The translations under genes were made by a program, and so were the position numbers. Under the pieces are notes generated by a model, which saw only the letters and a list, made by a program, of their open reading frames with translations, searched no databases and was not told the DNA's origin. 64,000 bases of DNA from Rhabdophis nuchalis. Taxonomy: Eukaryota; Chordata; Lepidosauria; Squamata; Natricidae. Below are positions 45,301-57,300 of this stretch, piece by piece. The stretch is from the NCBI GenBank assembly GCA_039707465.1, contig CM077649.1:14973501-15037500 (forward strand). The letters run 5' to 3'. The first letter of the stretch is position 1. The number at the start of each line of letters is the position of its first letter.

Positions 45301-48300
45301 ACTAGGTTTGAAAACTACTGTGTGGTTAGTCAGTTTTTTTAGTGGAAATGTTGCCTGGAAAAAGCATGGGTGAATGCATTTCACTGTTGGCATGTCCTTA
45401 AGAACTTGTAATTTTAATGTGTAACTCTCTCTCAAAACAAAATCCATAAAATATTTTGAAGAGGAGTCCAATGACAGGATGTTCTGCAGAAGTGAACTAT
45501 AACATCTCTAAGAATGAGTCAGGAGAACATACATACACTTACACACACAAACAATTATTTTATTGGGCTTAGATTTGAAATAATTCAAGTGGAAGATAAA
45601 AGCTGTATTTTGCCCTAGTGGCATGCCAGTAATTTCTTCATCATCTTCTAAGTCAGGGGTCCCCAACCTTTGCAACTTTAAGTCTGAAGGACTTCAGCTC
45701 CCAGAATTCTCCAGCCAGCTTTGCTGGCTGGAGAATTCTGGGAGCTGAAGTCCTTCAGATTTAAAGTTGCAAAGGTTGGAGACCCTGTTCTAAGTGGTCC
45801 AGTTGGACTGCAAACGCAGCAAAATTATCAAATGTTTCATACGTTTTTAGAAGGTTTGAGGTAAAAGGCTTTGACACAAATGAGTATTTGCTCTTGAACA
45901 ATGAAAATGTTACCTTGATAGATGAACTCCAATACCAAACGTTGTAAGTCAGTTCATATATATCACTCATTGGGTTGTTTTCAGACTCTCCAGGAGAAGC
46001 GATGAAAACATTAATTGAATCCTCACTGGCATTGACTGAAACATTTGGTGGGCCCATTTTATCTTTAAAATAATTTTATATTTATTACACATTTAAAATG
46101 CCTTTGGAAGTTAAAACTCTAAACTCTAAAAGTAAAGCAAAATTTATATTTCAAAAGAGACTTTTGTTTAAAAAAATACACTTTTTAAACAGTCTCTGGC
46201 TGTACGATAGTTGTATAATTCTAATTACATCTGGCGGGAGCAGCAGGTACCATTCCGATAGGGTGCTGCGGAGGGCCCACCCGCCCGTCCGCTCTCCTTA
46301 CCGCCTACCCTACCACGCCATTTGTGCATGCGCATGCAGCGTACGGTGCCTGCACAATGCTCCACCGAGCAGCTGGAGCATTGCAGGAGGTGTGCGCAGC
46401 GCACGTGCACGTGGTGGATGCCCGCCCCAGTTGCAGCGGACCAGCTGCGACGGGATCCGGAACCCACTACTAAATTGAGCTGCTAGGTAGAGCGTAAGGG
46501 GCAATATAATTTTCCTTCCCAAATGAAAATTACGATTCAATCATTTTCTCCGAGGGCTTTTAAGGGAATGGGCACTTCAGGGTCTGTAAGCAACCTAACC
46601 ATCCAACCACATATTTTTTTTCTTTTAAGTAGCCAGGAAATGTCTTCCTCATTTACTGTGCTTACTAGAAGGAGTTCAAATAAGTTATTTAAGGCCGTAG
46701 GCTGCCCATTCTGCATATTAGTTAAGGAGAGTTTGTACTTGTTTTTTTAAAAAAAATCTTTTTATAAAACTCCGCTATGATATAAAGCTATTTAGTGCTT
46801 TACAGTCAGCTTTCAGTAAGTATGTTTCTGTATGCATACACAAACACATATATTACTTACAAGCTGCACTACAGACATTTTGATGAACAATATTAAGTAT
46901 TTCTGTATTATTCATAAGCAACAAAAGAATGGATGTAAATAGTGAAACTTACTTTGTTCCTTAGGTTCAAATGTTAAGATGTTAGACCAAGGTGACTTGT
47001 TATGACTATGCATTGCCTGCACACGTAGATAGATAGTTCCTTGGGTGTAAGATGAAAGATCACAAAATGTAGTTCGGATATTTTCACATTTAGATACATT
47101 TCTCCAGTCCTTTGAAATATCAAGAGAATATTTGTTTTTGTATTCACTGCAGGAATAAAAAGTTAATTGAATGTAATATACTTATCAGCACATTATATTT
47201 CAACTCTAACCAAAAAGGAGTTCAATCATTCTGCCTTTAGCAGACCTTCGCACTGCCACGGACCTTCGCCTCTTCCGTAAAGCATTGAAGACTTACTTTT
47301 TTCATGGCATAGTTTGTTTTTACTATCATTTTAATAGGGTTTCTTAAGTTTATTCTAACTCAGGTTAAATTTATTTAATTTAACTTTAAATTTATCTATT
47401 GATCTATCTAAATCTATCTATTGCACCGCCCTGAGTCCCTATGGAAGAAAGGGCAGTATACAAATCAAATCAAATCAAATCTAAATAAATGAATGAATGA
47501 ATAAATGAATAAATAAATAAATAATGGAATATGTGAACCTGTCATGTGTAGATAATGTCTGTTATCAATTAAACATCCTTTGGCCCCACCAATGATGTCA
47601 CTTTACTGTCATCATGCACCCCCCTACTAATCTTCAAATATTTCAGCACGCACACATACGCGAAGCTTCAAAACAATACAAATAGTAGAAATGAGATGCA
47701 ATATGAAAATGAGAAATACATAACAAGGATTCTTACTAAAGCAGCTGTACTATGAAGCTCACATTTCCATGATATAGATTATCCCAATATAAGAGAGGCC
47801 TCATATTCAAGCTATGAATTTGAAGATTTTCAGGACGAGGTAATCCAATCCAAACTAAAGTGGAAAAAAATTGAAAGTTTTTTTTTTTAAATAGCAAGAA
47901 TGGAGAGCTAAATGCACATCTCTAGCCCAATTAAACAGGACGAAAGAGGCTTTTTGGCATCTTACATTACAGTAAACCATATTAAAGGCAGGTTCTCCAA
48001 TACCAGCAGATCCCTGTTCCCATCAGATGTCTACAATCTTGCAGAAAAACAAAGGGAATTCTGAAATTCCCTTTTCAGAATTTGACCTTTTTGCTAGATT
48101 CAGGCTTTATTAAACTTGTTCACTAGTTTTTGAGAAGAAAATAGATGAATAGTATACACTCTTCAATAGCCATCTAGCGCCTATTAAGAAATACATTATT
48201 AGAGAGCTGTTGAGTTTCTACTTTCTTGGCTTAATAAAATATACCAACTGTCCCTGTCCCTTTCTCAGGCCTTAAAAGACACTCCTTAAGGCAGTGTTTC

Positions 48301-51300
48301 TCAACCTTGGCAACTTGAAGATGTCTGGACTTCAACTCCCAGAATTCCCCAGCCAGCGAATGCTGGCTGGGGAATTCTGGGAGTTGAAATCCAGACATCT
48401 TCAAGTTGCCAAGGTTGAGAAACACTGCCTTAAGGTATCCACTTTGATAGCTGTATTAGAGAAATCTCCAAGAAAAATTGGTAGATAGGCGGGTTTCAAG
48501 AGATTTCTAGGCTTAAAATGAACATATAAAAGACATACCTTTAGAAGTCTGTATACAATGCACTTGACTGTAAATAGAATGAAAGTTATGATCTATATGT
48601 GCTTTAACTTTCAAACAGTAAGTAGTTTCTGGTTTAAGATCACAAATGATTTCACCTGGAAGAATCCATTGTGTTTTTTCCTAGAGACAATTGAATTTAT
48701 TGTTAGTTATTATTATTGTAATAATTGTATTATTATTATTGCAATACTACAACAATGTTGGCAATTCTTGTTGCAGAAAGTTAAAATAAGATATTTTATT
48801 GGCTTAACACGGGTAAGTTGGTATCTTAAAGTTGCCCAACTTGAAAAATACTAGTGTAGAAAAATCAAATTCAGAAAATAGCTTCATCCCTCCTCAAATG
48901 CATATAGAGTGACAATGCTGTTCTGTTTGTTGTTCTCTCCTTCTCTGACTGAAGTGAAGATGTTCCTACTGCATCTTTTTGTGGATTTGATGAACGCACA
49001 GTTGGGATAATTTCAAATTTTGAGTGCTTCGTTGATATGTTTTTGCTTCATTTTCCCTCTTTGTCGGCAGACTTTCAGCCCGGTGATATAAGGTTTAGAC
49101 CAGGGGTCCCCAACCTTTGCAACTTTAAGTCTGAAGGACTTCAGCTCCCAGAATTCTCCAGCCAGCTTTGCAAAACAGCTGGCTGGAGAAGTCTGGGAGC
49201 TGAAGTCCTTCAAACTTAAAGTTGCAAAGGTTGGGGACCCCTGGTTTAGATAACTGCCAGTATGTGCTCTAATGGGTGATGGGAGTCAAAAGATAAATAC
49301 TAATCTCTCTGTGTGTGGGGGTTTCTTATATTTTATTTTATTTTTATTTTATTAAATTTATACCCCGCCCTTCTCCTTATTATATGCACTGCACAGCCAG
49401 GAAGGCCAGTCTATGTCCCTTAACATCTTCTGGTGTGAACTTAATGTTGTTTTCCACATATTGATGTGTTGGGTGAAGGCTTCCATTTCCTGTTTTAACT
49501 TTGACCCAGGTATCCTCCATGTATCTATACCAATGGGTAAGTGGAATTCCTGTGAAAGAAGGAATAGTCCCATGATGGCGAACCTATGGCACGCGTGCCA
49601 CAGGTGGCACACGGAGCCATTTGTCAGGGCACGCGAGGCTTGCGCTGGCCAGCTGACTTTGGCCCCCTATTGAGGCCATTTTTTGCCCTCCGGAAGCTTC
49701 AGGGAAACTCTGGAGCATGAAAAACTGGCCCTATGGAAGTTTGGGAACAGACTTTGGGTTTGCTCGTAGGGCTGGTTTTACCCCTTTGGAGTGTTCAGGA
49801 GCCCTCAGGTGGCTTCCCTGAAGGCTCTGGAGGGCAAAAACCGACACTATGAGCAAACCGGAAGTCACTTCTGGGTTGCTTGTAGGATCGGTTTTAGCCC
49901 TCTGCGAGCCTTCAGGATGCTTCCCTGAAGGTTCTGGGGGGCAAAAATTGGTCCTATGAGCAGCCCAGATTTCCAGTTTGCTCGTAGTGCAAAGCATTAT
50001 GGGTGTGGCACGCCTGCGCACGACTCCCTCTGCTCTCCCCCTGCTTTTGGCACGCAAGCCACAAAAGGTTTGCCATCACTGCAATAGTCCTTTGATTCTA
50101 CTTTTCCCAAGTAGACATTGGCCACAATGGGAGACAACAGGTGAGCTCATAGCACAGCAGTGCTTTTCTCTGTAAAAAAATATACATATCTTTGTTGTAT
50201 TTGAAAAGAATGGTGGTCCAGCATATTACATATGCAGTCTGTGCTAAGGTTGGTTCTGTTACCTAATGTGTTGTCTTATACTGGTTTCCTCACCCCTGGG
50301 ACTGCTGTGGGAATGCAGGTGAAAACCGTAAGAAACCATTGTCAGGATTCATTTTAGTTTCTGAACCTTGCTGACTTTGGATAAGAAGTACTCCTTCTTA
50401 TCCAAAAGATTATATAAAAAAGGAGTGTGGTTCAGGTGGTCGATGCCCAAAGGAATGTTAGAGTTCTGGGAGGGGGGGGAGAATAAGAATTAAAACAATT
50501 GCAGAGGCGGAAGCCTTTCTTAAAAAACATTCCTCAATCCTGGAGGATGAAAATGGGGGAGCGGGAGGGGCCACGACTCCAAACACTGGCAGCAGGGGAG
50601 AAGAGGATACAATAGCTAAAAGACTCAGATCTCACAAATGACTTTATATTATATAGTAACTCATATCTGGATGTTTATAGAAATAAATGATTGATTGCAT
50701 AAAGTTGGGAAATGATATATGTATGTATCTCACTCCACTTTGTAGAGAAATGGAAAAATTATTGTATTGTTGTTTTTTTGTATGAAGCCTCGGAGGGGGC
50801 GGACACCTCCGACATAGATGTCCTCAAAATGTCTTAATAATACCTTATACCCTTTTCCTACAAACTTTTTTTGTAAAAACCAATAAAACCTTTTTTGATC
50901 AAGAAATAAACATGTTACCTTAGGGTGGGTTTCATTTTTCCAGATAGTTAGCTGATATTTTACGGCGTCTTGCTGCCACATTTTTTTTTGATCTGCCTCA
51001 GGATGTAAAATATTGATTTTTACATCTCCATATACTGATTCAAACGAAACTCCTGGAGGACCCACTTGAGCTATAGATGAAAAGATGAGCAGAAAAGATT
51101 AATAGTAGTCACTCTGAAGTATTTATACATTGAACTAAACAATAGTCCTGGGATAGAAGAGGATGGGATAGCTATTGTCATTCATTAAGATACATTATGT
51201 CCTAAGTTCTGTGAACTTGTGTGTGGTTGGGCCTAAAGGGGCATTGGACTTACTACTGTGTCCCATTCCTTTCCATCCCTATGAGTATTAATAATAATAA

Positions 51301-54300
51301 TAATCGAATTTATTAACCGCTCCCTCTCCCCACAGGGACCCGGGGCGGTGCACAGGGAAAAATAAAACAATAAGAACAATAAATACAAAAGTACATAACT
51401 TAAAACACAATTAAACAATTTATCCCGTGCTAAAATTATTGACTAAAATCCCATTTAAAAATACATTTGAAATCTATAGACAGAGAGACTATCCAAGGCC
51501 GGCCAGTCGAAAAAGATGGGTCTTCAGTTTCATACGGAAGGAGCGGAGGTCCGTGGTCGTTCTGATATCGGGGGGAAGGTCGTTCCAGAGGGCCGGGCCC
51601 GCCACAGAGAGAGCCCTTCCCCTGGGCGTCGCCCGCTGACAAAGTCTAGCGGATGGCACCCGGAGAAGTCCCTCTCTGTGGGAGCGAATAGGCCGTGAGG
51701 ATGTATGGGGCAGAAACCGATCCCGCAGATAGCTAGGTCCCGAGCCATGGAGCGCTTTAAAGATGATAACTAACACCTTGAAGCGCACCCGGAAGACAAC
51801 AGGCAGCCAATGCAGCTTGCGCAAGAGCGGTGTAATGTGGGTGAACCTAGTGGTCCCCATAATTGCTCGCGCGGCTGCATTCTGAACTAACTGAAGCCTC
51901 CGGGTGCACCTCAAGGGAAGCCCCATGTAGAGAGAGTTACAATAGTCCAGTTGGGATGTCACGAGGGCATGAGTGACTGTGCGAAGGGCGTCCCGATCCA
52001 ATAGGGGGCGCAATTGGCGAACCAGGCGAACCTGGTAAAACGCCCTCCTGGCCACGGCTGTCACTTGCTCTTCCATAGACAGCCGGGTATCCAGGAGGAC
52101 ACCCAAATTGCGCGCCCCATCCACAGGGGCAAGATGTTCGCCCCCTATGGCCAGCGTTGGAGAAAGCTGGTTGAATCGGGCAGCCGGAAACCACAGCCAC
52201 TCGGTCTTGGTCGGGTTGAGCTTGAGTCCGTTACTTCCCATCCAGATCCGCACGGCTTCCAGGCACTGGCACATCACCGCTACGGCATCGTTGGGGTGGT
52301 TTGGGGTAGATATGTACAGCTGAGTATCATCAGCGTACAGATGGTACTCTACCCCAAAACCACGGATGATCTCACCCAGCGGCTTCATGTATGCATTAAA
52401 CAGGAGAGGTGAAAGGACCGACCCCTGAGGCACCCCGCATGTGAGGGGTCTCGGGGTCGACCTCTGCTCTCCTGCCAACACAAATTGCGATCGGCCAGAG
52501 AGGTAGGAGGAGAACCACCGTAAAACGGTGCCTCCCACCCCCAACCCCCCCAGCCGATGCAATAGGATACCATGGTCGATGGTATCGAAAGCCGCCGAGA
52601 GGTCTAATAGGACCAGGATGGAGGAACATCCCCCATCTCTGGCCCTCCAGAGATCATCTACCAACGCGACCAATGCCGTCTCGGTGCTATGCCCAGGCCG
52701 AAAGCCGGACTGGCGCGGATCTAGATACTCAATTTCCTCCAGGTGACGGGGAAACTGTTGTGCCACCACACTCTCAACAACCTTCGCCAAAAAGGGAAGG
52801 TTGGAGACTGGACGATAGTTGTTTAAAAAAGCTGGAGGGCTTCTTAAGGAGGGGCCTCACCATAGCCTCTTTTAGGGAAGCGGGCAAGGAACCCTCACGT
52901 AAGGATGCGTTGACAACCTCTTGGAGCCAGCCTCGTGTCACCTCCCAGGATGCCAGTACAAGCCAGGAGGGACACAGGTCCAATAAACATGTGGTGGCTC
53001 GCAGTCGCCCACGTAGCCTGTCCATATCTTCGGAAGCAACGGAGTCAAACTCCTCCCAAACAAGATCTCTCTCGTGGCATCCCACTGGGCCATGAATGGG
53101 GGCTAGCTCACTCTGTATTTGAGCGGTTTTCTCCTGCAGAAAAGTCACAAATTCCTCTGCTCTACCCTGTAGCGGGGCTTTCCGCTCCCTCTGTTGAAGG
53201 AGGGAGCGGGTCACCCCAAACAAGGCGGCAGGGCGGTTTTCTGCGGATGCTATGAGAGTGGCACAATGATGACGTTTGGCCACTCTCAGCGCCACAATGT
53301 AAGTCCGTAAATGGGCTCTTACCTGTGTCCGGTCAGATTCAGAGCGGGTAGACCTCCATCTTCCCTCTAGGCATCTCTTGCGGCGTTTCATCACCCGCAG
53401 CTCCTCAGTGAACCAAGGAGCCAGGGTGGTTCGCCGCCGCAAGAGAGGCCGCAAGGGCGCGACCCGATCCAAGGCTCCCACGGCCGCAATGTTCCATGCG
53501 GCCATGAGGTCCTCCATCGGGGCGCGGGTCAGGGGTACAGGAAATGGCCCAAGCGCTGTCTGGAACCCATATGGGTCCATCAAGCGCCTGGGGCGGTACC
53601 AGATTGGTAACTCTGATTCCGCCTCCCCGCGGAGGGGAGCAGCGGTCGGAAAGTCGAGCCGGAGAAGTGAGTGGTCTGACCATGACAAGGGTGTGATGGC
53701 TATATCCCCTATACCCAGATCACTCTTCCATTGGCCCGAGACAAAGATGAGATCCGGCGTATGTCCACCCTCGTGGGTGGGGCCCTGAATTACTTGGGTC
53801 AGGTCCATGGCCGTCATGGAAGCCATGAACTCCCGAGCCACCTTGGATGATTCGCCCACCGATGGCAGATTAAAGTCCCCCATGACTAAAAGTCTGGGGG
53901 TCTCAACTGCCACCGTAGCGATCACCTCCAGGAGCTCGGGCAGGGCTGCTGCTACATAGCTGGGAGCCAGGTATACAACCAGCAAGCCCAACTGCCTCCC
54001 TAGGCCCCACTTCACGCAGAGGGACTCACAGCCGGTGGTCTGAGGCACAATGGTCTCTCTCGGCTCAAGGCCTTCCTTGATAATGACCGCTACCCCACCA
54101 TCTTCAAAGCGCTCCATGGCTCGGGACCTAGCTATCTGCGAGATCGGATCCTGCCCCACACATCCTCACGACCGATTCGCTCCCACAGAGAGGGGCTTCT
54201 CCGGGTGCCGTCCACTAGAATTTGTCAGCGGGCGACGCCCAGGGGAAGGGCGCTCTCTGTGGCGGGCCCGGCCCTCTGGAACGACCTTCCCCCTGATATT

Positions 54301-57300
54301 AGAACGACCACCGACCTCCGCTCCTTCCGTGTAAAATTAAAGACCCATCTCTTTCGACTGGCCGGCCTTGAATAGTTCTCTCTGTCTTTTAACTACAAAT
54401 TTTAATGGGTTTTTAATTTTATATTTTTAGCACGGGTAATTTTATTTAATTCTATTTTAAGTAATGTTTGTATTATTGTATATTGTTTTTAATTATGCCT
54501 GTGCACCGCCCCGGGTCCCTGTGGGGAGAGGGTGCGGTTAATAAATCTCAATTTATTATTATTATTATTATTATTATTACCCCTGCCTAGGGCCCGAGGC
54601 TGATGAAAAGCGCGGTAGCCTGGTGGGCACATTTCAACGAGGGGAAGTCCTCCCTCGTGGCCCAACCAGGTTTCCGCAATACCAGCCAGGTCCGGCTCCC
54701 CCTCTGACACAGGTCACTAATGAGGGGGGCTTTGTTGACAACGGACCTGGCGTTGCAAAACATCAGCCGCAGACCCTGGCTCTGTACTCCCTGACCACCT
54801 AGCCTGCGGGGGTTGTGGCACCCGACCGTTTGCAGCCAACGGTTACGAGCCACCAACCGGGAGGATGAAAGTTGTCTCCCCTCGGTCCTGCCCCTCCCCA
54901 CGACCCTCTGAATTGGTATGCCCTCCTGTGGAACGACTCGAGTATCCCCCCTCCTTTCGGCACCTTCTCAGCCCATCTACTAAGGTTGCAATAGAATTCC
55001 CCAAACTGATGTTGGGCGTCTACAACTTGCATTCCCTAGAACAGGGGTCTCCAACCTTTGCAACCTTAAGTCTGAAGGACTTCAGCTCCCAGACTTCTCC
55101 AGCCAGCTTTGCTGTTGGGGCCTTGCCCAGAACCCTCGCGTCACATGACCAGGCAGGCTGCAACCACTAAGGATGGGCCCAGCAACCCTCGCAAGGAAGC
55201 CTCGATGCCCACATAGATGGTAGAAAGTGCAGAGGAGCCCGCTTCCGCTTTTCTTCTGATTGGTTTTCGCTAGCATTTTTCCTTTCCTCTCGCAGAAGGT
55301 TAAAATAAAAGCGTTGCACGCTTGGCAGGAACGTAAAAGAACACTCAGCTGAATTGACAAGAGCCATTAATTGAGCTAAAATTCTCTGGAAATTCCAAAG
55401 AGCTACTCCTCTGAACAGGAGGGAAACACACTTCTTTAGACAGTGTAATGTATAAATAACGTTGGATTATCGTTGTGTATCTATCGCGCTTAGAAACCCT
55501 GCCCGCTTTCAGCAATATACATCTAAGGCAGGGGTCTCCAACCTTTGCAACTTTTAAGTCTGAAGGACTTCAGCTTTGCTGGCTGGAGAATTCTGGGAGC
55601 TGAAGTCCTTCAGACTTAAAGTTGCAAAGGTTGGAGACCCCTGCCCTAGAACAGGCCAGGAATTAATGATCACCAGGACAGCCATAGAGCTGCCTCTTAA
55701 CTAACCATTCTCTTGCCTGTATCTCTTTGCCCTGTCTCCCAAGAACAGGGCTGTCAAACTCGCAGCCCGCAGGCCAGGTGCGTCACGTGCTGGCCATGCC
55801 CATGCCCCGTTTAGCAAAGGGGGGGGGGAAGTCACAATACATCACGTGACGCCACCATGATGCCACGAGTTTGACACCCCTGCCCAAGATCATTCCTACA
55901 ATGCAATACTCTTTGGTAACCACATAATTTCAGGAGCTGCATTGGTTGCTGATTGGTTTGCAAGTGCTGTCAATTATCTTTAAGGCCTTATATAGCTCTG
56001 GACTAGGTTATATGTGGAATTGTCTCCTCCCATATTAATCTGCCTATCTAATCAGGTTGAATATTGTCCATACTCTCCACATCCTGTCAATGCAAGTAAT
56101 CCATCTGACTGACAGTCTCAGAAATTGACATTTTGGTTATTGCTCTCATGCCCTAATTGTCTCCCCTTAGAGATCCTTCTATTCTTTTCCATCCTGATTT
56201 AAAGACAACAATCAAGACCACATTATGCCACTAAACACAGGAAGAGGGAACGTTGTAACTGAAGATTTTAATTCGGTAGACACGTTTGTGTATATTTGTT
56301 TCATAATTCTATATATGGGTTATTTTAGAGGTAGGTTTATTTTTTTTAGGCGTTTTCTTACTCTGTGAAGTTTTTCATGAGAAGCTTTAAAAATAAAGTA
56401 AGATGAAATGGCTCGTTTGCAGCATAGTGGAATGCCAAAGGTACAAGGGATTATGAATGAGTCCATAAATCATGGTTAAAAAAATGGCATGATGTAATGT
56501 GTGAACCCAACTATAGGTACTGTCTCCAGTTCAGCTGGCTGAAATGTAATATCATTACAAACAAATGACAACTAAATATTTATTGTAACTTTTTTAATCA
56601 AAACTTTGCAACACCTTTGCTTAGAAGCAGTACCTATATCTTGGTCCAAGATGAAAGCAGTAACAATGGCCATACCTTATTCCCTGTCCTTGCATAGTTC
56701 TTCTTGCTCACTTGCAAATCCTCTTTTCAACAAATAGAATGATTCATTGTGCTTAATAGTAGCTAAAGAAAGTAGGATGGGACTAAGGTCAGTGACAGTA
56801 CCAAGCATCCTTGGCAATAGCCAAGAATTATCCCTGAGTTCTCCATAAATTTCATTTCTACCCGAGCATATTGGATAGCTTTACCTGGTTCTCCATAAAT
56901 TTCCTCTTTATGCCATGAAAGAGTTAGGAAATTTTAAAAAAACCAAGAAGTTAATTATTTGGAAGGCAGCAATCAAGACTTTAGAATCCAATGGCCAAGA
57001 AGGGTCTAGGACAGGCGTTCCCAAACTTGGCAACTTTAAGACTTGTGGACTTCAACTTCCAGAATTCTCCAGCCAGCAGAGCTGGCTGGAGAATTCTGAG
57101 AATTGAAGTCCACAAGTCTTAAAGTTGCCATGTTTGGGAACCCTTGGTCTAGGAAAAAAATAGGTTGCCCATGGCTGCCTCAAGTAGTTAGAGTAGGTCC
57201 CAAATAAGAAAGACAGCTGGTAGAAAAAAGACAGCTGCTTTGGACCCTACTCAATGGTTGCCATTGTGGATATCAGCCATTTCTTATCCACAAGGCGCAA

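Larger units (their letters stand above)
43993..45913. other. IFNAR1 intron 8
   Basis: Holds a hAT-like element (44295-44628), a CR1 fragment (44648-45300) and a palindromic element (45654-45787). Confidence 0.65.
48681..50918. other. IFNAR1 intron 4
   Basis: Holds a palindromic element (49101-49243), a LINE tail piece (49325-49378) and a hAT-like element (49571-50082). The stretches 48681-49100 and 50091-50918 show nothing recognisable. Confidence 0.55.
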
